Assembly (NCBI RefSeq): GCF_002954245.1
Contig: NZ_PPTG01000005.1
Coordinates: 1 to 64,000 of the forward strand
Source of the DNA: Cryobacterium aureum
GTDB lineage: Bacteria > Actinomycetota > Actinomycetes > Actinomycetales > Microbacteriaceae
Length of the DNA stretch: 64,000 nt
Direction of reading: 5' to 3'
Shown: positions 8,835 through 17,612 of the stretch, one piece after another
Numbering within the stretch: the stretch's first letter is position 1
How the letters are laid out: the number at the start of each line of letters is the position of its first letter
Program-made: the position numbers and the translations under genes
The notes under the pieces: model-generated
Databases searched by the model: none
What the model was told of the DNA's origin: nothing
What the model saw: the letters and a program-made list of their open reading frames with translations, nothing else

Positions 8835-10157
8835 TTAGAAGTAGGTGCGCACCAGGCCCACGACGAGGTCGGACTCCCAGTTCTGGACGACGGGGATGCA
8901 ACGCCACTTGTCGAACGCGGTGCACGGGTGCGACAACCCGAGCGTCACGACCGAGCCGATCCGAAGCTCCTGCGCCGGGTCCAGCCGTAGAAAACTGTGC
9001 TGGTCATTCATCGCGCTGACCGAGGCCCCGGTCACCGGCGTTGCGGCCGCTCCGAGGTCGTCGGCGCGGGCCTGAGGAATGGGAAGCCCTTCGTCGTAGG
9101 GAAAGTCGCGCTTGCCGGCGTCAAGCAGGGCGAGTCCCGGTTCCGGGCGCGACAGCACCCGCGCGAGCCCGCGCATCGCGGGTTGCAGCACGTGCGCCGG
9201 GTCGGCGTCGACCAGCCGCGACGCATCCAGCGGGGAGATCCCCCGATAGAAGCCGTCATCGTGGGTGAGATAGGCGCCGGAACGCAGCACATAGCGCGTG
9301 CGCGGCACTGGATTCGTGATGGGGGCGAAGACCTCATCGACGAGGTCGAAGTAGGCGCTGCCGCCGGCCGTGAGAATGACCTCCTGGTCGTCGTACTCGT
9401 CGGCCAGGCTCGTGTGCAGTTCGAGCATCTTGCCGAGGTAGTCGCGCACGGCGGCGAGCCCGTGCTCGCTGCGGTCGTGGGCGAGGCAGCCTTCGTAACC
9501 CGCGACGCCAGCCAGACGCAGCACCGACGACCGACGGATGCGTTCAGCCACGATCCGCGCATCGGCCAGCGTGCGCGCCCCCGTGCGTCCCCCGGCAGCG
9601 CCGAGCTCCACGCAGACGTTGATTGGCCGCGCGAGTTCGACGCCGTCGAGCGCGCGTTCCATGACCTCGACGGTATCGACGGAGTCGGCCCAGCAGCTGA
9701 ACGAGAAGTTCGGGTCGGCGAGCTGGGCAGCTACGAAACGTAAGGCGCGCACATCCGTCAGCGCGTTGGCGAGCATGATCGAGTCGAAGCCGAAGTCGCG
9801 GGCCACTCGTACCTGGCCGGCCGTGGCGAGGGTAATGCCGAAGGAGCCGGTGTCGAGCTGGCGCTGCCAGAGGGTGGGCGCCATGGTGGTCTTGCCGTGG
9901 GGCATGAGCGAGAAGCCGTGGCGCGCAGTCCAGTCGGCCATGACGCCGAGGTTGTGCGCGAGGGCGTCGTCGCTGAGCACGAGAAGCGGGGTCCAAAACT
10001 CGGACAGCTGGGGGCTGGTGGCCAGGAACTGTTCAACCGTGAGGCCGACTGCTCGAGCCGGGAGGCCCTTGTCGCGGGGCGACAGTTGGTGGTTGTCTAC
10101 TCGGATGTCTGCACCGTACCGATCGAGTCGTTGCATGTCGTGCACATGCAGTTGCAA
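8835..10157 (-). CDS. Fold-type III PLP enzyme, D-serine dehydratase/D-threonine aldolase-like
   Basis: Up to 440 aa; the start is uncertain (10157 or ATG at 10136, no clear Shine-Dalgarno). The alanine-racemase-type N-terminal barrel has the PLP lysine in LMPHGKTTMAP (K89). The C-terminal domain has the HPC metal site of D-serine dehydratase and D-threonine aldolase (SHPCTAFDKW, H410/C412). Such enzymes act on D-configured beta-hydroxy-alpha-amino acids by dehydration/deamination or retro-aldol cleavage. It is divergent from kdgK-eda with a shared regulatory region. A dehydratase acting on D-glucosaminate would give 2-keto-3-deoxygluconate, exactly what KdgK uses. That substrate is inference; D-serine or D-threonine remain possible. 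Confidence 0.85.
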   Translation of the reverse strand: MQLHVHDMQRLDRYGADIRVDNHQLSPRDKGLPARAVGLTVEQFLATSPQLSEFWTPLLVLSDDALAHNLGVMADWTARHGFSLMPHGKTTMAPTLWQRQLDTGSFGITLATAGQVRVARDFGFDSIMLANALTDVRALRFVAAQLADPNFSFSCWADSVDTVEVMERALDGVELARPINVCVELGAAGGRTGARTLADARIVAERIRRSSVLRLAGVAGYEGCLAHDRSEHGLAAVRDYLGKMLELHTSLADEYDDQEVILTAGGSAYFDLVDEVFAPITNPVPRTRYVLRSGAYLTHDDGFYRGISPLDASRLVDADPAHVLQPAMRGLARVLSRPEPGLALLDAGKRDFPYDEGLPIPQARADDLGAAATPVTGASVSAMNDQHSFLRLDPAQELRIGSVVTLGLSHPCTAFDKWRCIPVVQNWESDLVVGLVRTYF

Positions 10158-10206
10158 TTTCTGTTATCGATTATCTAATCAGAACCACCGCAGACTCGCG
10201 ACCATG

Positions 10207-10232
10207 TTGCAATATTTGCAACGATGTTGCAA
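10207..10232. promoter_or_regulatory. Triple TTGCAA operator between the PLP gene and kdgK
   Basis: TTGCAA occurs at 10207-10212, 10216-10221 and 10227-10232. The first two form the 15-bp near-palindrome TTGCAATATTTGCAA. A further AGTTGCAATT lies at 10150-10159, over the alternative start of the PLP gene. The site sits 30-55 bp upstream of the kdgK ATG. A repressor here would control both divergent units. Confidence 0.6.
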
Positions 10233-10261
10233 TATACGCTCAAATAGTTGACTATGGAGCC

Positions 10262-11143
10262 ATGACCCAGACTGTGATCACCATTGGCGAGACCATGGTG
10301 CTCGTCACGCCGTTTGCGGCCGAGCCGCTGGAGACCGCGAGCGCGTTTCGGCTTGATATCGGCGGTGCTGAGTCGAACGTGGCGTCGCACCTGTGCGATC
10401 TGGGCACGCCGACCGCGTGGGTGAGCCAGCTCGGCGACGACGCCCTCGGGGGGCGGGTGGAACGACTGCTGCGCGAACGCCAGGTCGACACCGGCTGGGT
10501 GCGCCGGGTTACCTCAGCGCCGACGGGCGCGTACTTCAAGGACCCCGGTAACGGCGTGCAGTATTTTCGCGCCGGCTCTGCGGCGTCACTCATGAATGCC
10601 TTGACTGTCGCTGCGGTTCCCCTCGAAAGCGCTCGGCTCGTGCACCTGTCGGGCATCACCGAAGCCTTGTCGGCGAGCTGTGCCGAGCTGGTCGCGGCCG
10701 TCATCGCTCGGGTTGCCGCGGCGCCCACGCTGCTGAGCTTCGACGTGAACTATCGCAGCGCCCTGTGGAGCGTGACCGAGGCTGCTCCAGCGCTCGCACA
10801 CTCGGCCGGCGGCGCCGACATTGTTTTCGTGGGCCTCGACGAAGCCCGCACCCTGTGGGACACGCGAACTCCCGACGACGTTCGGGCGAAGTTGGCCCAC
10901 GTGCCGTATCTGGTCGTGAAAGACGGTGACGTGGGCGCGACCGAGTACTCCCCTGCGGGAACCGTGTTCGTTCCGGCGACCCCGACGGCCGTCGTCGAGG
11001 CGGTCGGTGCCGGTGACGCGTTCGCCGCCGGGTACCTGCACGCTTTCCTGCAGGGCCAAGGCAGCGCCGAGCGCCTGCAGGCCGGTCACGACCGTGCCGT
11101 ACTGGTTTTGCAATCGACGAGTGACTTTCTGCACATCCACTGA
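10262..11143 (+). CDS. kdgK: 2-keto-3-deoxygluconate kinase, PfkB family
   Basis: 293 aa; GGAG lies 4 bp before the ATG. PfkB marks: GGAESNVA at 34-41, typical of KDG kinases, the YFRAGSAAS substrate segment, and AVGAGDAFAAGY with the catalytic base D252. KdgK phosphorylates 2-keto-3-deoxygluconate to KDPG in the cytoplasm. The next gene, 18 bp on, encodes the aldolase that splits KDPG, so the product assignment is well supported by context. Other 2-keto-3-deoxy sugar acids cannot be excluded. Confidence 0.87.
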   Translation: MTQTVITIGETMVLVTPFAAEPLETASAFRLDIGGAESNVASHLCDLGTPTAWVSQLGDDALGGRVERLLRERQVDTGWVRRVTSAPTGAYFKDPGNGVQYFRAGSAASLMNALTVAAVPLESARLVHLSGITEALSASCAELVAAVIARVAAAPTLLSFDVNYRSALWSVTEAAPALAHSAGGADIVFVGLDEARTLWDTRTPDDVRAKLAHVPYLVVKDGDVGATEYSPAGTVFVPATPTAVVEAVGAGDAFAAGYLHAFLQGQGSAERLQAGHDRAVLVLQSTSDFLHIH

Positions 11144-11161
11144 CCGCTTTGAGAGGCCCTA

Positions 11162-11773
11162 ATGATCGCACTATCGAATGAATCGCTCAGCCCCCTGCTC
11201 GACGGCCAACCGCTGATGGCCATTCTGCGCGGCTTCGGCGTTGAGCGCAGCCTCGAGTTGGCACAGCAGGCCTGGGATCTCGGCATCGACTGCGTCGAGC
11301 TGCCGATCCAGTCCAGCCGCGACATCGACGCGCTTCGTGCCGTGGTGGCGGCCGGGGCAGACCGCGGCAAATCGGTCGGGGCCGGAACGGTCGTCACGCT
11401 CGAACACGTGCGCCAGGCCCACGAAGCTGGGGCCGCCTTCACGGTGAGCCCCGGCTACGACCCGGTCATCGTGCGCGCGTCGTTCGATGCCGGCATGCCG
11501 CCCCTGCCGGGCGTTGCCACCGCTTCGGAGGTGCAGGCCGCCCTCGCGTCTGGCCTGACCTGGCTCAAGGCCTTTCCGGCCAGCATTCTCGGGCCGACCT
11601 GGTTCACCACCATGGCCGGTCCGTTTCCGCAGGCCAAATTCGTAGCGACCGGCGGTATGGACGCCTCGAACGCTTCACTCTTTCTCGCCAACGGCGTGCG
11701 CACCGTGGCCGTGGGCTCGGCCCTGGGCGACCCGGCCCAGCTGGAGCTGCTCGCGGCCATCGCCCATGCTTGA
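11162..11773 (+). CDS. eda: KDPG aldolase (2-dehydro-3-deoxyphosphogluconate/4-hydroxy-2-oxoglutarate aldolase)
   Basis: 203 aa, normal length for Eda. The class I aldolase residues are visible: Schiff-base lysine in WLKAFPAS (K136), the general acid/base Glu in CVELPIQSS (E46), GAGTVV at 74-79 and the phosphate-binding TGG. It splits KDPG to pyruvate and glyceraldehyde 3-phosphate. It sits directly after kdgK, and its last 8 bp overlap the start of the rhodanese gene. Confidence 0.92.
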   Translation: MIALSNESLSPLLDGQPLMAILRGFGVERSLELAQQAWDLGIDCVELPIQSSRDIDALRAVVAAGADRGKSVGAGTVVTLEHVRQAHEAGAAFTVSPGYDPVIVRASFDAGMPPLPGVATASEVQAALASGLTWLKAFPASILGPTWFTTMAGPFPQAKFVATGGMDASNASLFLANGVRTVAVGSALGDPAQLELLAAIAHA

Positions 11774-12155
11774 TTACCTAGCGGCAAGGCTCGCCTACGA
11801 GGTGGACGTGCTCGATGCCGCGGCCGGGCTGGACTCGGGGGAATTCATTCTGGTAGACACGCGCATGCAGGCGTCGTGGGACCACGGGCATGCCCTGGGT
11901 GCGATTCAGCTGCGGGGTGACATTCCGACCGGACGAACCGTGGTCGTGTACGGCTGGGGTCCAGGCTGCAATGGCGCCACCCGAGCGGCCGCTGCGCTCA
12001 TCGCGCGGGGTTATTCGGTGCGGGAAATGATCGGTGGGTTCGAGTACTGGTACCGTTCAGGTCTCGCGGTGGAAACCGCCGCCGGCATCATGCATCCGCC
12101 CGTGGACCCGCTGGTCGGGGCGGCTGGCGCGGCACTGGGCGAGGCTCAGCCGTAG
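11766..12155 (+). CDS. Rhodanese-like domain protein
   Basis: 129 aa. A single rhodanese domain with VDTRMQASWDHGHALGAIQLR and an active-site loop starting at Cys68 (GPGCNGATRAA), followed by GGFEYWYRSGLAVE. Its ATG lies inside eda (8-bp overlap), so it is translated from the kdgK-eda message. Its 3' end overlaps the convergent namZ gene by 10 bp. A sulfurtransferase or a non-enzymatic partner role is possible; why it is coupled to sugar acid breakdown is not known to me. Confidence 0.85.
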   Translation: MLDYLAARLAYEVDVLDAAAGLDSGEFILVDTRMQASWDHGHALGAIQLRGDIPTGRTVVVYGWGPGCNGATRAAAALIARGYSVREMIGGFEYWYRSGLAVETAAGIMHPPVDPLVGAAGAALGEAQP

Positions 12156-13315
12156 AGCAGATCCTGCCGCACCGCGTCGGCCCAGTCCGGCACCTCGAGC
12201 GCGGCACGGTCATTCCACGCCCCCGCGGTGATTTCGTCGAAGGCCCCGCGGTGGCCGAACAGCTTCTCCAGCGGGGTCGCCGAGCTCTCGCCCGGCATGG
12301 CCATGTGGGTGCGCTCCGACAGCATTCCCGGGTGGATCTCCTCGACCGCAGCCAGCATGCGCACACCGGTATGCACGGGACGGAATGCCTGCGCATCGGT
12401 CACGTGCAAGATGATGCCCGTACACGCCTCGCCGGCCCAGTCGCGCACCCACGGGGTGAAGCCGTACTCGAGTGCGCTCACCCCGGCAAGGTCGAGTTGG
12501 GCCAGCCGATCGGCCAGGGCAGCCCCGTCGAGCCACGGCGCGCCGATCACCCGGAACGGCACTGCCGTACTGCGTCCCTCCGCGAGGTTGACGCCCTCGG
12601 CGAGACAGGTGCCGGGGTAGAGCAGCGCGGTCGCGGCGGAGGGCATGTTGAGCGACGGCGGCATCCACGGTCGATCCATCGCCCAGGTCGGTTCGGCACG
12701 GTCCCAGCCCTCGACGGACACAACTTCGAGGTCCACGGCGATGCCGCGCGTGCGTACCCAGTGGCGTGCCGCCTCACCGATGGTCAGGGAATGGCGGATC
12801 GGCATCGACCAACGGCCCACGAGCGAGTGGCAGTCCTCATCGAGCATCGGGCCCTCGGCCTGCGCCAGAGCGCCGCCGAGCGGGTTCGGCCGGTCGGCGA
12901 TCACGACCGCAACCCCCGCCTCGGCGCAGGCCTCGAGCAGGTGACTGAGCGTCCAGATGTAGGTGTAGAAACGGCTGCCGACGTCGGGCAGGTCGACGAG
13001 CACGATATCGAGGCCGTCGAGATCGGCGGGTGTCGGCCGTACCTTCTCTCCATAAAGACTCACGACCGGGATGCCCGTGGCCGGGTCAGACCCGTTCGTC
13101 ACGACCGCGCCCTCGCTCGCTCGCCCGCTCAACCCGTGCTCCGGGCCGAAGAACCGCTTTACCGGATACCCGCTGGCCACAATCGCGTCTCGCGCGCGGC
13201 GGGCATCCGCTGTGATGGCGAGGTCGTTGGTGAGGTAACCCAGCCGTGACGATTTCAGCCGGGCGACGAGTTGCGTGGGTGTTCCGGCGATGAGCCGGTC
13301 GATACCGTTGTGCAC
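12146..13315 (-). CDS. namZ: Exo-beta-N-acetylmuramidase NamZ (DUF1343 family)
   Basis: 389 aa from GTG at 13315, chosen because AAAGG lies 6 bp upstream and the family homology begins there. NamZ releases MurNAc from the non-reducing end of peptidoglycan fragments such as MurNAc-GlcNAc. Family motifs: FFGPEHGLSG (E59, H60), VDLPDVGSRFYTY, ADRPNPLGG and the NMPSAATALLYPGTCLAEGVNLAEGR stretch (broken here for length: NMPSAATALLYPGTC then LAEGVNLAEGR). No signal peptide, so it should act in the cytoplasm on imported disaccharide, unlike the secreted Bacillus enzyme. It lies 22 bp after the MurR-type gene, as one operon. Confidence 0.9.
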   Translation of the reverse strand: MHNGIDRLIAGTPTQLVARLKSSRLGYLTNDLAITADARRARDAIVASGYPVKRFFGPEHGLSGRASEGAVVTNGSDPATGIPVVSLYGEKVRPTPADLDGLDIVLVDLPDVGSRFYTYIWTLSHLLEACAEAGVAVVIADRPNPLGGALAQAEGPMLDEDCHSLVGRWSMPIRHSLTIGEAARHWVRTRGIAVDLEVVSVEGWDRAEPTWAMDRPWMPPSLNMPSAATALLYPGTCLAEGVNLAEGRSTAVPFRVIGAPWLDGAALADRLAQLDLAGVSALEYGFTPWVRDWAGEACTGIILHVTDAQAFRPVHTGVRMLAAVEEIHPGMLSERTHMAMPGESSATPLEKLFGHRGAFDEITAGAWNDRAALEVPDWADAVRQDLLYG

Positions 13316-13337
13316 TGGTGGCCTTTCGTTCGTGTGA

Positions 13338-14204
13338 TCAGTCGACGCGATGGCCCTGCACGGCCCGGTAGGTGAGTTCGAGGTTGGTTGACATGCTGTC
13401 GAAGTTGCGTTGGGCAATGCGCACGAGCAGAAAGTCGATCACCGCCAATTGCGCCATGCGGCTCGACATTGCGCCGGCTCGAAACGGGGTGTCGCTGGCG
13501 GAGGTCGCGAGCAGGAGATCAACCCGGGTGGCTAGCGGCGAGGTCGGTGCGTTCGAGATCGCGGCGGTCATGGCCCCGGTGCCGGTGGCGACCTCCATCG
13601 TCTGCAGAATTTCCAGCGTGCGGCCGGAGTGCGAGATGCCGATCGCAACATCCGCTTCGGTCAGCAACGCCGCGCTGGTGAGCGCGATGTGATGGTCGCT
13701 CCAGCACTGCGCGAACAGACCGATGCGGTGTAGTTTCTGCTGCAGGTCCATGCCAGAGAGCGCACTGGACCCGAAGCCGTAGACGTCAATCCGGCGGGCG
13801 CCGGAGATGCGCTCGGCCAGGGTGTCGAGGGCCACGAGATCGATGTCCCGCGCGGTCTGATCGATGGCGGACGACTCTTGAAATGCGATCTTTCGCACGG
13901 TCGTCTCGGCGTCATCGAGGGGACCGACCTCGCCGTCGCCCACCTGAAAACGCTCACGCCCGGACGTTGCGCGGTCGACATCGACGGCGATGGCCAGGCG
14001 GAATTCGGCGTAGCCGTGAAACCCCAGCGTGCGGGCGAAACGAGCCAAAGAGGCCACGGAAACCTCACACGCTGCGGCCACCTGGGTGATGGATGCCCCG
14101 ACCACCGCGCTCGGGTCAGCGAGCACGTGCGCAGCGATCCGCTGCTCGGTGGGAGTCAGTTCGGCCAATCGTTGGTGCATTGCCGTCAGGGTGTTTGAAG
14201 ACAT
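13338..14204 (-). CDS. murR: RpiR family transcriptional regulator (MurR-like)
   Basis: 288 aa. An N-terminal RpiR HTH (about 1-77; LTPTEQRIAAHVLADPSAVVG then SVASLARFARTLGFHGYAEF) is followed by a SIS sugar-phosphate-binding domain (about 120-255). MurR proteins bind MurNAc 6-phosphate and repress murQ genes. It is divergent from murQ across a 168-bp gap and co-directional with namZ. The symbol rests on this context; the sequence alone supports RpiR family. Confidence 0.82.
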   Translation of the reverse strand: MSSNTLTAMHQRLAELTPTEQRIAAHVLADPSAVVGASITQVAAACEVSVASLARFARTLGFHGYAEFRLAIAVDVDRATSGRERFQVGDGEVGPLDDAETTVRKIAFQESSAIDQTARDIDLVALDTLAERISGARRIDVYGFGSSALSGMDLQQKLHRIGLFAQCWSDHHIALTSAALLTEADVAIGISHSGRTLEILQTMEVATGTGAMTAAISNAPTSPLATRVDLLLATSASDTPFRAGAMSSRMAQLAVIDFLLVRIAQRNFDSMSTNLELTYRAVQGHRVD

Positions 14205-14280
14205 GCGCGCTTCGCTTTCTCGCGGATACAGCGGATTCGTTGCTCCATCTTGGCACGGAATGTTTCATTTCTGTAAATAA

Positions 14281-14296
14281 TTATCAGCGCTGACAA
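14281..14296. promoter_or_regulatory. Palindrome in the murR-murQ divergent promoter region
   Basis: TTATCAGCGCTGACAA is a 16-bp inverted repeat with one mismatch and a perfect TCAGCGCTGA core. It sits near the middle of the 168-bp gap between the two start codons. It is a candidate MurR operator controlling both directions (inference). The surrounding AT-rich stretch at 14260-14320 probably holds the promoters. Confidence 0.5.
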
Positions 14297-14372
14297 AAGT
14301 TCTGGTACTTTTTCTCATACCGCTGGTTGGAGGCCCTCCGCTCGGCGGCTACCATCCGAGCGAACGGACAGC

Positions 14373-15305
14373 ATGCATACCGCCGACACGGCAAATTTGC
14401 CCCGGACAGAGCGACGTCATCCGGCGTCGATGGACCTCGATCAACTTGAATCGATCGAAATTCTGTGCCTCTTGAACGACGCCGACGCGGAGGTCGCCGC
14501 CGCCGTGCGTGCGGCACTGCCGGCATTGGCCCGCCTCGTCGACGCGGGAGAATTCACCCTCGCGCAGGGCGGAACGATCGCCTACTTCGGCGCCGGCACC
14601 TCCGGTCGACTCGCGGTTCTCGACGCCGCCGAGCTCATCCCGACTTTCGATCTCGAACCGGGCCGCGTGGTCGCGCACATTGCGGGGGGCCACGATGCTC
14701 TCCTGACCGCAATCGAGGGCTCCGAAGATTCCGAAGAGCAAGGCGCTATCGCCGCTGCGACCCTGGGCGCGGGCGATGTAGCGATCGGCGTCACCGCCTC
14801 CGGTACGACGCCCTACGTGCGCGGCGCGTTGCGGTCTGCGCAGGGGCGGGGCATCAGGACCGCACTCGTCACGAGCAACCCGCAATCGTCGCTCGCTATC
14901 TTCGCCGACATTGTCATCGTCGCCGATACCGGCCCGGAGATTCTCACGGGCTCAACCCGTCTCAAGGCCGGGACGGCCGCGAAGTTCGTGTTGAACGGTT
15001 TTTCCACCGCGGTCATGGTGCGTCGTGGTCGGGCCTACTCCAACCTCATGGTTTCGCTCGTCGCCTCCAACGTGAAACTGCGTCACCGCTCGGTACGCAT
15101 CCTCGCCCAGGCGCTCGATCTCGGCCTGGACGCCGCTGCCGATCTGCTGACCGAGAGTGACGACGAGGTCAAGACGGCGCTCGTGCATCATCTCGGCACG
15201 ATCGAGGTGCCCCACGCTCGCGAGCTTCTGCGCGCAAGCGACAACAACGTACGCGAGGCACTCCGCCTCGCCTCACTCGAAAAACCAGAGAAGGGAACGT
15301 CATGA
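14373..15305 (+). CDS. murQ: N-acetylmuramic acid 6-phosphate etherase
   Basis: 310 aa; the start is kept at 14373 because LPRTERRHPASMDLDQL matches the conserved MurQ N-terminus. MurQ cleaves the D-lactyl ether of MurNAc 6-phosphate, giving GlcNAc 6-phosphate and D-lactate. The SIS motif YFGAGTSGRLAVLDAAELIP (71-90, with E87) and the second glutamate in AIEGSED (E115) match the catalytic pair of the family. Its TGA overlaps the ATG of the binding protein gene by 4 bp. A MurNAc kinase is needed to supply the substrate, and none is recognisable in the window. Confidence 0.95.
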   Translation: MHTADTANLPRTERRHPASMDLDQLESIEILCLLNDADAEVAAAVRAALPALARLVDAGEFTLAQGGTIAYFGAGTSGRLAVLDAAELIPTFDLEPGRVVAHIAGGHDALLTAIEGSEDSEEQGAIAAATLGAGDVAIGVTASGTTPYVRGALRSAQGRGIRTALVTSNPQSSLAIFADIVIVADTGPEILTGSTRLKAGTAAKFVLNGFSTAVMVRRGRAYSNLMVSLVASNVKLRHRSVRILAQALDLGLDAAADLLTESDDEVKTALVHHLGTIEVPHARELLRASDNNVREALRLASLEKPEKGTS

Positions 15306-16582
15306 AGAAGAGAACACTCATGCTCGCCGCGGGGCTGTCGGCGAGCGCACTCGCGCTCGCCGGCTGCGCGCCGGGGGATGCCGGCAGCGACGCCGGTGGC
15401 GACTCGACCACGCTGAAAGTCTGGTCGTGGCAGGCAGCGAGCTCACCCGACTGGGAGCGCATCTTTGACGTCTATGAAGACGCGAACCCCGGAATCACGG
15501 TGGAATTCGAAGGCTTCCAGGCCACGGAATACAATCAGCTGTTGTCCACCGGTCTCGCTGGGCGGGACGGCCCGGATGTCGCAATGATCCGCGCTTACGG
15601 CGGCGCCCAGGGACCGATCCAGGCCGGCCAGCTCACACCGATCGACGACGTCGTCGATGGTCTGGATCTGTTCGAACCGACCGTTCTGCAGGCAGCGCAG
15701 GGCCGGGAGGACGGCGTCACCTACGGTGTCCCGTTCGCGTACCAGACCATGCACATGTTTTACAACAAGGACATCTTCGACGAGAACGACCTCGAGGAGC
15801 CCAAGACCTGGGACGAGTTCATCCAGCTGCAAGACGACCTGCTCGCAGCAGAGATCACCCCGATGGCGCTCGGTGCCCGCGAAGAGTGGGTGCTGCCCAT
15901 GTTCCACGACCTGATCGGCTCGGCGCGCTACGGCGGATCTGAGTTCGGCGCGCAGGTTCAGGCCGGCACGACTGACTTCACCAACCCCGACTATGTCGCA
16001 TCGCTCGAGCTCGTGCAGCAGATGCAGCAGTACTTCGATCCGAACGTGAGCGCCATCGCGGTAGCGGATGCCACCCTACAGTTCACCGCCGGACAAGCTG
16101 CACAGTGGCCCGGAGGTTCGTTCGATCTCAAAGTGTTCCAGGACTCCGCCCCCGACACCGAGTGGGGCGTCTACCAGGTGCCGCCAGCTCCCGGCTCGGT
16201 GCTGTCAGAGGCGGTGACCCCGTCGTACGCCGACGGCAGCTTCGGCATCAACGCCGCGAGTGAGAAGCAGGAACCGGCGACCGACCTGCTCAACTGGATG
16301 ACCACTGTGGAATTCGGCCAGCTGGTCGGGGACGAGCTCAAGCAGTTCTCCCCGCTTGCCGGCGTCTCGTACTCCGACCCGCTCATGCAGGAGATGAACG
16401 ACCTGTACCTCGCGAACCCGTCTCCCTACCTGCTGCTGGTCGACTTCCGCTACGGCGACCCGACCGGAACAGCGGTGCTCGGCCCGGACATCCAGGCCAT
16501 GTTCCTCGGTCAGAAGACGCCGGAGCAGCTCGCCGCAGATCTCCAAGCGGGGATCTCCACCTGGTTCACTCCGGGCTCCTGA
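15302..16582 (+). CDS. Extracellular solute-binding lipoprotein, murQ-linked
   Basis: 426 aa. Lipoprotein signal with lipobox LALAGC (C22), then a family 1 sugar-binding protein fold (KVWSWQAASSPDWERIFDVYE...). It is translationally coupled to murQ (ATGA overlap). From context it binds MurNAc, a MurNAc-GlcNAc disaccharide or a small muropeptide. A hairpin at 16588-16615 follows it immediately, as in the other transporter operon. Confidence 0.92.
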   Translation: MKKRTLMLAAGLSASALALAGCAPGDAGSDAGGDSTTLKVWSWQAASSPDWERIFDVYEDANPGITVEFEGFQATEYNQLLSTGLAGRDGPDVAMIRAYGGAQGPIQAGQLTPIDDVVDGLDLFEPTVLQAAQGREDGVTYGVPFAYQTMHMFYNKDIFDENDLEEPKTWDEFIQLQDDLLAAEITPMALGAREEWVLPMFHDLIGSARYGGSEFGAQVQAGTTDFTNPDYVASLELVQQMQQYFDPNVSAIAVADATLQFTAGQAAQWPGGSFDLKVFQDSAPDTEWGVYQVPPAPGSVLSEAVTPSYADGSFGINAASEKQEPATDLLNWMTTVEFGQLVGDELKQFSPLAGVSYSDPLMQEMNDLYLANPSPYLLLVDFRYGDPTGTAVLGPDIQAMFLGQKTPEQLAADLQAGISTWFTPGS

Positions 16583-16587
16583 AATTA

Positions 16588-16615
16588 CGTGGTGGGGGCT
16601 TTGACCCCCACCACG
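16588..16615. promoter_or_regulatory. Intercistronic hairpin after the murQ-linked binding protein
   Basis: A perfect 11-bp stem, CGTGGTGGGGG (16588-16598) and CCCCCACCACG (16605-16615), with a 6-nt loop. There is no following T tract. It occupies the same operon position as the 7370-7412 hairpin but has an unrelated sequence, which points to a shared function in mRNA stability or partial termination. Confidence 0.75.
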
Positions 16616-16649
16616 CTCACCCTTTCCCCTTCCGCTGAGGAGAATTCGT

Positions 16650-17612
16650 ATGGCCATCGCCCTCCCGCCGCGTCGCCCGCGGCTCATCCGCACGGCCAGT
16701 CACGCCGGCGTTCACATGAGGTTCGGGTCGACCCTCGTCTTCGTGTTGCCGGCCTTGCTGCTGTTCGCCGTACTGATCCTCTACCCGATGCTCGCGGCAC
16801 TCAGCTACTCGTTCTTCGGGTGGCAGGGCACGAACCGCGACGGCTTCGTCGGTTTCGGCAACTACATCACGCTGCTTACGCGTGAGCCATACGCCAGCGA
16901 GCTCTGGGGTGGGTTCTCCCACAACATTCTGCTGTTCATCGGCGCGTTCATCTTTCAGAATTCGCTCGGGCTCGGCATCGCCACCCTGCTGCACAAGCGC
17001 AAGCGCAGCAAACGGTTCTTTCAGACCATCTTCGCCCTGCCCTACCTGGTGAGCCCCATGGTGATCGGCTATCTGTGGTCGCTCATGCTCTCGCCGCTGT
17101 TCGGACCGGTCAACGCAATCCTTCGCGGGGTCGGTCTTGAAGGCCTCGCCCTGCCGTGGCTCGGCGATCCGACCCTCGCGATCTGGGTGGTCGTGTTCGT
17201 GACCGCCTGGCAGTGGCTCGGCTTTCCGATTCTGCTCTACGGGGCAGCGATTGCCGGCATCCCCGAGGAAATCAGCGAGGCGGTCTCGCTCGACGGGGCG
17301 TCCGCTTTTCAACGTTTCCGTTACGTGACGCTGCCGCTGCTCACCCCGAGCATCGGGATCATCACCGTGCTGACCTTCATCGGTTCCATGGAAGCGATGG
17401 CGATCCCGTTCGCCCTCGGCGGCTCATCCGGAAGCCCGGCCGGCGCGACCGACGTGATGATGCTGCTCTTCTACCGCACCGCCTTCGAATCGGGAAACCC
17501 CAACTCCGTCGGTATCTCGTCTGCTCTGGCCACGGTTCTGTTCATTTTCATTCTCGCGATCTCCGTGGGCATCACCCGCGTGATCCGCCGCGCTGAGAGG
17601 AAGCTGTACTGA
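16650..17612 (+). CDS. Carbohydrate ABC transporter permease (MalF type), murQ-linked
   Basis: 320 aa with about six membrane segments. GAGGAG lies upstream of the ATG. The EAA loop is EISEAVSLDGASAFQRFRYVTLPLLTPSIG, shown here in part. Its stop overlaps the start of the next permease by 1 bp (TGATG). Confidence 0.93.
   Translation: MAIALPPRRPRLIRTASHAGVHMRFGSTLVFVLPALLLFAVLILYPMLAALSYSFFGWQGTNRDGFVGFGNYITLLTREPYASELWGGFSHNILLFIGAFIFQNSLGLGIATLLHKRKRSKRFFQTIFALPYLVSPMVIGYLWSLMLSPLFGPVNAILRGVGLEGLALPWLGDPTLAIWVVVFVTAWQWLGFPILLYGAAIAGIPEEISEAVSLDGASAFQRFRYVTLPLLTPSIGIITVLTFIGSMEAMAIPFALGGSSGSPAGATDVMMLLFYRTAFESGNPNSVGISSALATVLFIFILAISVGITRVIRRAERKLY

Noticed and set aside
10262..11143. PfkB kinase as the missing MurNAc kinase
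   Set aside because: It has the GGAESNVA and YFRAGSAAS segments typical of KDG kinase and is followed by KDPG aldolase. Known MurNAc kinases are from other families.
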